Assembly: GCA_021741155.1 (NCBI GenBank)
Contig: JAIOYP010000025.1
Coordinates: forward strand, 1 to 54,803
Reading direction: 5' to 3'
DNA from: Flavobacteriales bacterium
Lineage (GTDB): Bacteria > Bacteroidota > Bacteroidia > UBA10329
Length of the DNA: 54,803 nucleotides
The notes beneath the pieces are model-generated. The model saw only the letters and a list, made by a program, of their open reading frames with translations, searched no databases and was not told the DNA's origin. Positions within the stretch are counted from its first letter, which is position 1. Every line of letters begins with the position of its first letter. Positions 23,477 through 32,055 of the stretch are shown here, piece after piece. The translations under genes and the position numbers were made by a program.

Positions 23477-25942
23477 TTATCTTAGTAATTGAAAGTATCC
23501 TTTAACCGCTTCTTTGCCGTTTGGCAGTTCGCAAACATAGAAATATGTTCCTGTTGCTTGGTTTCCGCCATCCCAAGGATGAACGTGGTAATCATCTGTC
23601 TGGTAACATTTTCTTCCCCAACGGTCAAAAATTGTGACCGTATTTCCAGGATAGAGATTCAAGCACGGAAGATTGAAAACATTGTTTTGTGGAGTGCTTC
23701 CACAGAAATCTGTTGCTCCACCAAAATCTGAATTTGGATTGAAAATGCTAGGTTGAATAATGTCGCAACTGATAGCCTGAACAATCACTTCCGATGTGGC
23801 ATCTTCCAAACATTGGTCTGTTACCATCACGGAATAAATTCCAACAATAGATGAATCGGGAGCAAGTTCGTATGGTGCTGATACTATCACAGAATCGTTT
23901 GTCAGCGAGTTTTCAATAAGCATGCCGTTCCAAGAATACGCATAAGGAGAAAGTCCTCCAGTTACCGCCAAGGTCAACGTATCTGCCCAAAATTCACAGA
24001 TGGTCACTGTATCGCTCAGAAGCAAATCCTGATTCAAGATTGTAACTGACAATAGAGCATAAACCGGAACCTGAACGCTGGCGGTATCGGTTGCAACTGC
24101 ACCGCAATGGTCTGTAACCGTAAGAATCAAATCAGATGTTGAATTCGGATTTACTGTAGTGCTTGGACCATTTGCTCCATTATTCCAACTATAATCAAAC
24201 GGAAAAGCTCCATTTGTAACAGTTGAAGAAATCGAAACCGCATCTCCCGGACAAAGAACCGTTGTATCTGCCAACGAAACTGAAACTGGCGAATATGGAA
24301 GTACCGTTACCGTAATCGTATCTCTAACGGTTGAGCCTTGTGGACAGTTGTCCGTTACAGAAATGACGTAATTGGTTGTCTGTGTAGGTTGAACCGTAAT
24401 GGTGCTGCTAGACTGACCTGAACTCCATGAGTAACTGTAAGACGGAATACCGTTGGTCGCAATGGCCGTCAGCGTGGCATTATCTCCAGGACAAGACAGC
24501 GTCACATCCATACTTGTTTGTAATGACATGATGATGAAATCAATATTGACCACATCTGTAAAAGATGGCGTTCCGCAAGCATCAGTGGCCTGAACAACAA
24601 ACGAAGTATCGGAGTTCGGGTGAACCCAAATGGCATTTCCAACTGCTCCGTTGCTCCATTCAAACGTATAAGGCGGATTTCCCTGCATGGCTGTGGCTGT
24701 CAATAGAACCGAATCGGAATTACACCAAACAAAATCAGCTGGAGCCATAGCAGGATACGGAGGTCCGACATCTAGTATTTGAATAACTCCCGTTGAAATA
24801 ATGGTATCGCCACACAAACTGATGGTGTAAACCGTGATAATTATACTATCTCCGACCTCAGCCAAACCGTCTTGTAAGGCTTGAATTTCAATTGAAACAG
24901 AGGTGTCGCCAATGGCAAAGAAAACCGTGTCTGGCACTCCTGAATAATCCACTCCATTAATGGCTGAACCACCCAAATAAACTGGCACAGCCAAAAGTGT
25001 ATCGGCATTTTCGAAAGGACGTGTAAACTCAATCGTTGCTGGAGTACAGCCTTCAACAATCCAACCTCCGCCTTCTTCCACGCTTCCTGATGCAGTTGCA
25101 ATTTGAACTTCGACAATGTTTGACCGGAAACTACGAGCTTCCAAGAAAACACCTGAATCGTAGATTCCATCACCACCATCTGAAATGGCCAATTTGATGT
25201 GATACGTTTCACCGCATTCAACGGCAGCTTTTGCTCTCAGAACCACCGTAAATCCATCATATTGAATTGTAGCGCCTCCAGGATTTCCAGCAAAATAGAT
25301 GTTGTAGCTCGCCCAGTTAGGATCAAGATCGGCACAAGTTGAAGCTGTTCCCGATGTTCCAGCCGTTCCGTTGTTTACTGTATTGATAGAAACTGGAGTG
25401 TTTGTACCTGGAACTAAAGCAATATTAGTGGCTCCGTTGGTGTAAGGACCGGTGATTCCAGGTCCGCTAAGGAAGAATCCAAAAACATCGTTCACTGTTC
25501 CGCAAACGAATTCGTTGTACTCTTCTGAACCGAAAACATAGCTAAAATCAATAGAATCACCTGTTGGAACAAAATCGAATTCCAAAATGGCAGCATCAAA
25601 CGAAGCCACTCCGCTAAGCAACGCAAGATCCGCATCTCCAAGAGAACCAACATTATTTCCAGCTCCACCATTGTTGTTAGGACCAATTGCGGTTACTACG
25701 TTTCCACTTGACAGGATAATCCCCTCAGCAAGCCCAATGTTTGAATTGCTACCATTGAAATAACCGCTTTGGCCGCTTACACCTGTGAACGAAATATTGG
25801 AAGCGGTAACACCCGGTCCTAATAGAACGTCTTCCACCATTTGGGTGGGTGTCAATGTATTGTCAATAACAAGTTGGGCGAAAGCTTGAGAACCAACTAG
25901 GCTCAAAACGCCAACTGCAAGCGCGTAAAAATATTTTCTCAT
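23477..25942 (-). CDS. Choice-of-anchor L domain protein with T9SS type B (CHU_C) sorting domain
   Basis: An 821-residue surface or secreted protein. The signal peptide (1-22) ends AFAQ. Residues of about 30-260 are a choice-of-anchor L domain (GIILSSGNVV, FDFVPTGDSIDFSYVFGSEEYNE, DGFTVVLRAKA, YHIKLAISDGGDG). A Calx-beta-like segment follows (VDYSGVPDTVFFAIGDTS), then several PKD/SprB-like repeats of about 80 residues each with VxxxDxCG pattern. The end (FNLPCLNLYPGNTVTIFDRW then GYFQLL) is the gliding-motility CHU_C type B sorting domain. Such proteins are T9SS substrates found with gliding or adhesion systems. It heads the three-gene run ending in DUF4412. Confidence 0.85.
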   Translation of the reverse strand: MRKYFYALAVGVLSLVGSQAFAQLVIDNTLTPTQMVEDVLLGPGVTASNISFTGVSGQSGYFNGSNSNIGLAEGIILSSGNVVTAIGPNNNGGAGNNVGSLGDADLALLSGVASFDAAILEFDFVPTGDSIDFSYVFGSEEYNEFVCGTVNDVFGFFLSGPGITGPYTNGATNIALVPGTNTPVSINTVNNGTAGTSGTASTCADLDPNWASYNIYFAGNPGGATIQYDGFTVVLRAKAAVECGETYHIKLAISDGGDGIYDSGVFLEARSFRSNIVEVQIATASGSVEEGGGWIVEGCTPATIEFTRPFENADTLLAVPVYLGGSAINGVDYSGVPDTVFFAIGDTSVSIEIQALQDGLAEVGDSIIITVYTISLCGDTIISTGVIQILDVGPPYPAMAPADFVWCNSDSVLLTATAMQGNPPYTFEWSNGAVGNAIWVHPNSDTSFVVQATDACGTPSFTDVVNIDFIIMSLQTSMDVTLSCPGDNATLTAIATNGIPSYSYSWSSGQSSSTITVQPTQTTNYVISVTDNCPQGSTVRDTITVTVLPYSPVSVSLADTTVLCPGDAVSISSTVTNGAFPFDYSWNNGANGPSTTVNPNSTSDLILTVTDHCGAVATDTASVQVPVYALLSVTILNQDLLLSDTVTICEFWADTLTLAVTGGLSPYAYSWNGMLIENSLTNDSVIVSAPYELAPDSSIVGIYSVMVTDQCLEDATSEVIVQAISCDIIQPSIFNPNSDFGGATDFCGSTPQNNVFNLPCLNLYPGNTVTIFDRWGRKCYQTDDYHVHPWDGGNQATGTYFYVCELPNGKEAVKGYFQLLR

Positions 25943-26036
25943 ACTTGATTTCTTATGAAGCTGACGAAGATAGCTGATAATGAGCGCTTAATAATGGTCA
26001 AAATCTACTTAAAACGTTCAGGTTGTCCGCTTGAGG

Positions 26037-28637
26037 TCAAAAACCGAGTTGAAATCGGAAGGTAAATTGCTGGACATCGCTTTCTCGGAACGGTGCCACA
26101 AAATCAACTCGGATAATTTTAAAGATGTTTTCAATTCCAGCCGTAACTTCCCAATAGTTGCCATAAGTCGGTTCATACAAGTAATGGACACCGCCTACCA
26201 TTTGCCATTTCAACTTCTTGATAAGCGGGATTTTGTTCAAAATAAAACCGTGAAAATGATGTTCAGCATGCGCCTGAACGTAATAGTTATTTGTGCTTGC
26301 TGCGTAGTATGGAAGCGCCATAAAACGATTCAATCCGCTTGATGTGACATGAACCTGCGATGTATTGAAATGCTTCCAGTTCATGAAAGGAACAAACGCA
26401 CGATTCGGAAACCAACCTGCGCTTGCTTCCCATTCAAACCGACCTACCATTCCGAATGAATGGTCATCTGAGATTCGGAATTTCAATAAATCGTAATTTG
26501 CATCTAGCTTCCCAAAACCGCCAATTCCCTTCTCATAATTGAATCCGAATTCTGGCCATTTTGTACCGAGATTGATTTTCCCATTCGGACGTTCCATGTA
26601 TTTCATTCCTGGCCGATAATTGAAACCAATCGTCAACACCAAGGCGTTATTATCACCAAAAACGGGGTCGTTATAGCCCACACTTTCATTTCCAGGCTCA
26701 TTCAACGAAAAGTACTTCTTCTTGTAATCCACGTGAGTCCCCGCCAGATTGGTGGCGTTCTGCAAAGTTCTGCGCTGACCGTAGTATCCATCCAACTCTA
26801 ATCGAAAACCGTTGAATGCCTCTACTCCCCAAGAAACTTCTCCGAAAGAATGCTGCTGCAATTTCATGTAGTTTTCTTCGAGCAGAACAGAATAAAGTGA
26901 ATTTACTGCACTGCTAATTGCACCTCTATTAAACTGCTCTACGTAATGTCCGCCCTCGGCACGAATAGACATTCGATTGGTACGATTGAAGCGATAATAC
27001 AGGCGCGCTTTTGAGTAATATTTCTCTGAGTGAAACCCATAACGATTAACCCAAGCAGCCGAAAAGTTCGTTCCCTTCTTATCATCGATTTTGGAAAATT
27101 CAATCTTGTAATCGATTAAATAACCTTCTACTGTATTGTATTGGACCGCGGTGAACGGAGACTGAAAATCAATGGAATAATTCTTCTTACTGTTCTGATA
27201 TGTGTAGCCATAAAGCAGATTCCGAATAGCGAACTTGTTGTTCTTTCTATCAACGGAATCCTTGTAAACTGGTGATTCTTTGACCACCTCAATACTGTCC
27301 TTTCGCACGTAATCCTTGCGTTCCAATGCTGTAAGCGGAACGGTTCTAATCTCTTCCCAAAACGCTTCGTCCTTTTCATTGGCTTCAGATTCCACCTTTA
27401 GCATCGGGCCTTTGTCCCAACTATCAAAATCGAACTTGGTGACCTCTCCGCCAACGGCAGCAGTTTTTGAGGTTTTGAGTTCCTTTTCGGTCTTTTCGTC
27501 CGCTTCATCGCTTGGCTCCTCCACTTTCGCGTAGCGATCAATTAGCGTGGTATCCTTCACATAACTTCTGATGCTGTAATCAGAAAATACACTGGTAAAC
27601 GTTCCCCATCCTTTTACCTTAAAGAGCTTGACGTTGAAAGCGAAATCGAAGCTCAGATTGCTTTTCATCCAAAGATCTTTGGTAACAGGGAAGAAATCGA
27701 CTTTCATCCTCACGGTATCTACAAAGTCAATTCCAGCCTCTGAACCAATGAAAATGTCGGCTCCATGAATCCTCCACGTATTTTCTTGAATGAAAATATG
27801 TCCTTGAAAAAGTGGAATTCCTGTAACACGCGGAATCAGCTCAATCTTGTTCACAATGATGGAATCTTCTACATAAAATCCACGATAGACGTAGCGGTAA
27901 TAGAGATTGGCGGATGGTGAAAGTGGCGAGATTAAATCGCGGTCGCTCAGTCCTTCCAAATCATACGAACGGTCGTAAAAATTGAAATTGATGCTGGTGG
28001 CGTTGTTCCATGTAAAACCTTGCGAATTACCACTCACTTTAGACGCAATCACCCGTTCTTTGGTCTTGTCAGGTTCTTTAAAATGAAATTCCGAAAGACT
28101 TTCTGAGAGATAAACGATTCCGCTTCTGGTGGCATCTAAACCACTGATATCCAACGAACGACCAAGGATTCGTTTTGGCAGATTTTTAACCTGATTAATG
28201 CCTTTCACATAGACCTTGCAGGAATATTCGCGAACCTGTTTTTGATAGAATTTCCTTCGCGAACGCGCCAAACGCATGATACGGTAAGCGGGGTCTTCGT
28301 TGCCATCAACCTGTGCTTCTCCCAATTGGAAAACCACCCGTTTCAAAACTAAATCCAATTGCGCTTGACCGGAAACGGTCACTCCTTTTACTTCTGTTCT
28401 GTAACCTACATATCGGAACACAATTGTGTGGAAACCATCAGCTAAATCAAGATGATAATTTCCTTCTGAATTGGTAGTTGTTCCGATGGTTGTTCCTTCA
28501 ATATAAACAGTGACGAATGGAACAGGCAAGCCTTCTTCGTCCGTTACCAGCCCGTCTAGAGAACCAGCGAACGAGCGAAGTCCGATGAAGAAAAGAACGA
28601 GTGTTAGAAATGATTTCAAGATCGGCAATTTTCCCAA
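26037..28637 (-). CDS. DUF5686 outer-membrane protein with carboxypeptidase-regulatory-like domain
   Basis: An 866-residue protein. The signal peptide (about 1-24) ends FAG. Residues of about 26-112 are a carboxypeptidase D regulatory-like domain (DGLVTDEEGLPVPFVTVYIEG, YVGYRTEVKGV). The rest matches DUF5686: AYRIMRLARSRRKFYQKQV, LYLSESLSEF-type strands, and a C-terminal half of aromatic beta-strands ending in FRFQLGF with terminal Phe, typical of an outer-membrane barrel. The function of the family is unknown. Its start codon lies inside the 3' end of the PIN toxin gene (22-bp overlap), so it is the last member of the compact run starting at 31301. Confidence 0.8.
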   Translation of the reverse strand: MGKLPILKSFLTLVLFFIGLRSFAGSLDGLVTDEEGLPVPFVTVYIEGTTIGTTTNSEGNYHLDLADGFHTIVFRYVGYRTEVKGVTVSGQAQLDLVLKRVVFQLGEAQVDGNEDPAYRIMRLARSRRKFYQKQVREYSCKVYVKGINQVKNLPKRILGRSLDISGLDATRSGIVYLSESLSEFHFKEPDKTKERVIASKVSGNSQGFTWNNATSINFNFYDRSYDLEGLSDRDLISPLSPSANLYYRYVYRGFYVEDSIIVNKIELIPRVTGIPLFQGHIFIQENTWRIHGADIFIGSEAGIDFVDTVRMKVDFFPVTKDLWMKSNLSFDFAFNVKLFKVKGWGTFTSVFSDYSIRSYVKDTTLIDRYAKVEEPSDEADEKTEKELKTSKTAAVGGEVTKFDFDSWDKGPMLKVESEANEKDEAFWEEIRTVPLTALERKDYVRKDSIEVVKESPVYKDSVDRKNNKFAIRNLLYGYTYQNSKKNYSIDFQSPFTAVQYNTVEGYLIDYKIEFSKIDDKKGTNFSAAWVNRYGFHSEKYYSKARLYYRFNRTNRMSIRAEGGHYVEQFNRGAISSAVNSLYSVLLEENYMKLQQHSFGEVSWGVEAFNGFRLELDGYYGQRRTLQNATNLAGTHVDYKKKYFSLNEPGNESVGYNDPVFGDNNALVLTIGFNYRPGMKYMERPNGKINLGTKWPEFGFNYEKGIGGFGKLDANYDLLKFRISDDHSFGMVGRFEWEASAGWFPNRAFVPFMNWKHFNTSQVHVTSSGLNRFMALPYYAASTNNYYVQAHAEHHFHGFILNKIPLIKKLKWQMVGGVHYLYEPTYGNYWEVTAGIENIFKIIRVDFVAPFRESDVQQFTFRFQLGF

Positions 28638-29029
28638 TATTCTTTAGGAGAAACAATACGAGTTGTTCCGAATACATCAAAGTCGAAATCGTTTGTGTTT
28701 CCTGTTATCAGAAAATCAGCTTTTGATTCCTGCGCTAATTCTAAAAACCGATTGTCTGCCTCGTCCATAATTACATTTAACCTGATAGTTGGTTCGAATA
28801 TCTCTGCCTCCAAATTCAATCTAGCAAGTATGGTTTCAGCCGCCATTACGAAGTCTGCAAACCTATAGAACTTTGGTCTTTGGAGTACTTCAACATATTC
28901 CTTAAGAATGGTAGAAGAAAGACACACCTTGGCTTTCCCATCCAAACAATAGTCCAATATAAAGTAGGGGAAACTTTTCTGTATGAGCGCAGAAACGAGA
29001 ACGTTCGTATCAAGAATCAGACGCTGCAT
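28616..29029 (-). CDS. PIN-domain toxin of a type II toxin-antitoxin pair
   Basis: A 137-residue protein matching the 'putative toxin component, PIN family' group. The PIN acidic residues are all visible: Asp7 in LILDTNVLVS, Glu44 in LKEYVEVL, Asp92 in DEADNRFLELA, and Asp114 in GNTNDFD, so a metal-dependent RNase site looks intact. The gene overlaps the preceding antitoxin gene by 20 bp and the following DUF5686 gene by 22 bp. The target RNA cannot be inferred. Being wedged inside an operon of unrelated genes is unusual and is discussed in the findings. Confidence 0.85.
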   Translation of the reverse strand: MQRLILDTNVLVSALIQKSFPYFILDYCLDGKAKVCLSSTILKEYVEVLQRPKFYRFADFVMAAETILARLNLEAEIFEPTIRLNVIMDEADNRFLELAQESKADFLITGNTNDFDFDVFGTTRIVSPKEYWENCRS

Positions 29030-29288
29030 CCCGATTTCCGCGAATTTCCGCGTTGATTTCTGCTAATGTCATTTTTGATAGGCCATGCTTTTCGGAAAGC
29101 TCCAAGCATTCCTTAAGGTTATCTCTATTGACTTTCTTGGTAATGATGTCCATTAGCTCAGAAAAAGAAAATGATTCCTTCTTCAATCCGAGTTGCTTGA
29201 ACTCCCGATCCGATATTTGAACGTTTACAGATTTCATTTCGACTTTTGCTAAACCCAAATTTACGAACTCTTTGTTGCTTTTCATCAT
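29010..29288 (-). CDS. Antitoxin partner of the PIN toxin
   Basis: A 92-residue protein. I recognise no named family with certainty. Its position immediately upstream of a PIN toxin, with a 20-bp overlap, and its size are typical of antitoxins. It has a short N-terminal strand (VNVQISDREF), helices through the middle (SFSELMDIITKKVNRDNLKECLELSEKHGLSK) and a charged tail (AEIRGNRDAASDS), consistent with a DNA-binding or dimerisation N-part and a toxin-wrapping C-part. Two adjacent ATG codons (29288, 29285) could serve as start. It begins 7 bp after the nucleoside hydrolase stop, so it has little room for its own promoter. Confidence 0.65.
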   Translation of the reverse strand: MMKSNKEFVNLGLAKVEMKSVNVQISDREFKQLGLKKESFSFSELMDIITKKVNRDNLKECLELSEKHGLSKMTLAEINAEIRGNRDAASDS

Positions 29289-29295
29289 CAGAAAT

Positions 29296-30288
29296 CTACT
29301 GATATTCTGGATGATCTAACAACTTCAATAACCGAACTTTGAATTCTGCTTTTGTGAAGTCACAATACGATAGCTTTTTTCCAGAGCCATTTTCATCCAC
29401 ATATAAATACGCTTTTGTGGGCGTTGAAACGGTGAATTTGGTATCGTTCACATCAACTTTGATGTAGGAAGGAATTTCCTGAATGATGTTGAATTCCTCA
29501 GCATAAAGCAACACGCCAACTGTGGAGCAATCGAACGGAATAAAGCCTTTTTTAGACCCAATAAATGTACGCCACAGGCTGTGCCAACTTTTGAGTTGGC
29601 GATAAAGCCAACGGTCGCCTTCGTTTTCGCTTTTTTTCAAGTGTTTGAAATCATCCAAACTGAGAAAAAGGCTATCAGAGCAATCGTAACCAGCAAGCAA
29701 AACGGGGATTTCGGTCTCTAATAAAACTGCTGATGAAGCTTGGTCAAGGTCGAAGTTGTAATCTGCAAACTTCACGTTTGCCGAGCCAGGATTGAACAGC
29801 ATTCCGGGTCTGCGACCAGCACAATAAGAGATTACTGTGATGTTCTTATGCAAATCTGGTCGAAGCTTGAGAACGGTTCCAACGTTGGTCATTGGGCCGA
29901 GCGCGAGAATTGCCATCGGGCCTTTTTCCAAGGCAGAAATCATCGCCCTTACCGCTTCGGTTTCCTTACCAAAACCAGTGCTATCATCCGAACCTTTAAA
30001 GGTTGGAATGGTACGATTGGGTGCATACCAATTCAACAATTTACCTGTCACTTTTTCAGCATAATCTACTCCATGTACAAAGCTAATTCCTTCAATTTGA
30101 ATGGATGAGTCGCGTAAAGCCAGAATCAACGCCAATCCATCATCGACATCTCTTCGGAATTTTCCGATCATAATGTCGGTGTCAATCCAGACGCGTTGCT
30201 TTTGGGCGAAAAGAGAAAAAGGGAAAAGGGAAAAGGTAAAAAGGAAAAAAGAGAAAATGAGAAAACGGGGAAATGTATTAGGCCTCAT
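29296..30288 (-). CDS. Nucleoside hydrolase family protein, predicted exported
   Basis: A 330-residue member of the inosine/uridine-preferring nucleoside hydrolase fold, which cleaves N-ribosides to base and sugar. The calcium-binding motif is recognisable as DTD (residues 36-38) and DDGLAL (49-54), but an insertion of about eight residues separates the two halves compared with the usual DTDxGxDD. Further family segments: LALGPMTNVG, SYCAGRRPG and a late Asp in FDCSTVG. The first 28 residues are a very Phe-rich hydrophobic stretch ending FAQ, read as a signal peptide; its DNA (30205-30262) is a pyrimidine-rich low-complexity tract. The start overlaps the kinase stop in an ATGA, so translation is probably coupled. 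Exported hydrolase would release sugar and base in the periplasm. Confidence 0.8.
   Translation of the reverse strand: MRPNTFPRFLIFSFFLFTFSLFPFSLFAQKQRVWIDTDIMIGKFRRDVDDGLALILALRDSSIQIEGISFVHGVDYAEKVTGKLLNWYAPNRTIPTFKGSDDSTGFGKETEAVRAMISALEKGPMAILALGPMTNVGTVLKLRPDLHKNITVISYCAGRRPGMLFNPGSANVKFADYNFDLDQASSAVLLETEIPVLLAGYDCSDSLFLSLDDFKHLKKSENEGDRWLYRQLKSWHSLWRTFIGSKKGFIPFDCSTVGVLLYAEEFNIIQEIPSYIKVDVNDTKFTVSTPTKAYLYVDENGSGKKLSYCDFTKAEFKVRLLKLLDHPEYQ
30205..30262. repeat. Purine/pyrimidine-biased low-complexity tract inside a signal-peptide sequence
   Basis: The plus strand is almost purely A and G here, made of variants of GGAAAAGGGAAAA. It encodes the Phe-rich signal peptide of the nucleoside hydrolase on the minus strand. 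The pattern resembles intergenic microsatellite-like phrases of Bacteroidota rather than normal coding sequence. Confidence 0.6.
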
Positions 30289-31301
30289 CCATGCAAAATG
30301 AGTTCGTAGGCTTCGTCTAAAAGAGTAAGTCTTTCGTTTAGATCAAGTTCGAGCGGCAATTGTGCAAGACCAAGCATTCTTCGCATCATCTCCATTCCCG
30401 CAAATTTCGAGAAAAGCGAACCATCGAATTTGCTATCGAAATGATAGTAAACGAACAGGTCTTTCATGATACTTTCTGATTGCTGCGCCATTTTCAAATG
30501 TGCCACTGCCACGCCTAATTCAAACTCGGCTGGACCTTTAAAGCAAAACTCAGGATCAATCATCCTAAAACCGTTCGGGGTTTTTAGCCAACTTCCGGGA
30601 TAGTAATCACCATGAAGTAAGCGTGTTCCAGTATTTGACAGATAAACTTCGCCCAATTGCTTGGCAGCTTTTTTTAGTTTCTCATCACTTCGGAACTTTT
30701 CAGTGGCCGATTGAAGTCCGGGCAAAACGCCATCCAAATTAAAACCATTGTTCACACTCAAAGGCAGCTCAAAAATATGTGCATGATTGAGCAAACGCAT
30801 TTCCATATTCGGAATCACCACATCGCTCGGCTCATGCTTAAACCCAAAGTGCAGTTCAGAAACCACACGGGCAATATCAGCCATCTCTCCTTTTTCAAGG
30901 TTTTGGCCCTTTTTGTAGATGTGCATGAAGTCTTGAGAACGGCCAAAATCTTCCATACAAAGCAGAAAATTTTCCACATCAAGCCAATACATTTCTGGCG
31001 TGAGTTTTCGGATTGATTCGTTCTTTCTTACAATGCCATAAAACTCAAACTCGGTCAGAATCCGTTCTCTCGGTGCCTTAATTATTGGAAATCTGTGTAC
31101 ATAAGCAAGTGATTGCTTGAGAACGAGAGGCCGTTGATTAGTGATGGCCCTCACGACCATGTTCATGTTGCCATCTCCTGCAACTTCAAGATGTTCCAGT
31201 TTTTCTCCTTCGTTGAGACGATTATTCTGCAAGAGATAGCGCTCCAATCCAACTGGGTTGTTCACGTCAAGCAGAAAACTGGTTTTTAGGTTAGAGCTCA
31301 T
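30285..31301 (-). CDS. Kinase of the APH fold, similar to 5-methylthioribose kinase
   Basis: A 338-residue cytosolic kinase. It has the order of the aminoglycoside-phosphotransferase fold: a nucleotide-binding loop and Lys (VAGDGNMNMV, LVLKQSLAYV, about residues 41-67), the catalytic loop LLHGDYYPGSW (about 227-237) and the metal-binding IDPEFCFKGPAEFELG (about 247-262). The LKQSLAYV and DPEFxFxGPxxFxxG patterns are closer to 5-methylthioribose kinase (MtnK) than to antibiotic kinases. MtnK is usually near 400 residues, so this is a shorter relative. The true substrate may be methylthioribose, ribose or another sugar. The gene leads the compact five-gene run and overlaps the nucleoside hydrolase start by 4 bp, which supports a joint role in nucleoside-sugar salvage. 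Confidence 0.7.
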   Translation of the reverse strand: MSSNLKTSFLLDVNNPVGLERYLLQNNRLNEGEKLEHLEVAGDGNMNMVVRAITNQRPLVLKQSLAYVHRFPIIKAPRERILTEFEFYGIVRKNESIRKLTPEMYWLDVENFLLCMEDFGRSQDFMHIYKKGQNLEKGEMADIARVVSELHFGFKHEPSDVVIPNMEMRLLNHAHIFELPLSVNNGFNLDGVLPGLQSATEKFRSDEKLKKAAKQLGEVYLSNTGTRLLHGDYYPGSWLKTPNGFRMIDPEFCFKGPAEFELGVAVAHLKMAQQSESIMKDLFVYYHFDSKFDGSLFSKFAGMEMMRRMLGLAQLPLELDLNERLTLLDEAYELILHG

Positions 31302-31372
31302 TAAAGTCGTACAAACAGCGGCAATATACAGCGATGCTTGAATTTAGATGTCGGCACGCGACTTAAAGAATC

Positions 31373-31380
31373 TATTTTTG
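31373..31380 (+). promoter_or_regulatory. -7 promoter box directly before udk
   Basis: TATTTTTG matches TAnnTTTG and ends 5 nt before the ATG at 31386. The predicted transcription start coincides with the start codon, so the mRNA may be leaderless. No -33 TTG at the right distance. Confidence 0.5.
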
Positions 31381-31385
31381 CACCC

Positions 31386-32054
31386 ATGGCTGAAAAGCAT
31401 TACGTGGTTGGTATTGCAGGAGGAAGTGCATCTGGAAAAACTTCGTTTCTGCAAAGACTGAAGGAAAATTTACCAGCTGGAAGTGTCAGCATCCTTTCGC
31501 AAGACAATTACTACAAACCAAAGAATCAACAACTGTTGGACGAGAACGGTGAGGTGAACTATGATCTTCCCACCTCTATTGACAAAGACGCTTTTCTGGC
31601 CGATTTAAATTCACTTCTTAACGGCTATCCCATCAATATTGTTGAATACTGTTTCAATAAGCAAGGTGCTACTCCAAAACACATACGAGTTAATCCAGCA
31701 AAGATTCTTGTAGTAGAAGGGCTATTTGTTTTCCATTACCCTGAGATTAGAAAACTGATTGACCTACGGGTTTATTTGGATGTTAGGGAAGAAATAAAAT
31801 TGGAACGCAGAATTAAGCGTGACCGAGATGAACGCGGTTATCCTGAAGCTGTAGTACGCTATCAGTGGGAACACCATGTGTTGCCGTCTTACAAGAAATT
31901 TCTGAAGCCTTATCGTGATGATTCGCACATCATCGTTACCAATAACATCACTTTTGACAAAGGCTTGGCCGTTCTTACCGACCACTTGCTTTATCGGCTT
32001 GAGAAAGAATTGATACGAGACAGTAAAGCCGAAGAACCTTTACAGAATACGTAA
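31386..32054 (+). CDS. udk: Uridine kinase
   Basis: A 222-residue P-loop kinase that phosphorylates uridine (and usually cytidine) to the monophosphate in pyrimidine salvage. The P-loop GGSASGKTS is at residues 12-20; other family marks are LSQDNYYKP, NYDLPTSIDKDAF, the lid-type RRIKRDRDERGYP and VEGLFVFHYPEI. Length is normal. The ATG at 31386 is chosen because it gives the standard N-terminus (MAEKHYVVGIAGG); an in-frame TTG/ATG-free extension to 31338 adds nothing conserved. It is divergent from the MtnK-like kinase and converges with the SRPBCC gene (1 bp between stops). Confidence 0.92.
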   Translation: MAEKHYVVGIAGGSASGKTSFLQRLKENLPAGSVSILSQDNYYKPKNQQLLDENGEVNYDLPTSIDKDAFLADLNSLLNGYPINIVEYCFNKQGATPKHIRVNPAKILVVEGLFVFHYPEIRKLIDLRVYLDVREEIKLERRIKRDRDERGYPEAVVRYQWEHHVLPSYKKFLKPYRDDSHIIVTNNITFDKGLAVLTDHLLYRLEKELIRDSKAEEPLQNT

Positions 32055-32055
32055 A

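Noticed and set aside
30285..31301. The APH-fold kinase as an antibiotic-resistance gene
   Set aside because: Its motifs resemble sugar kinases of the MtnK type and its operon context is metabolic; nothing suggests an aminoglycoside substrate.
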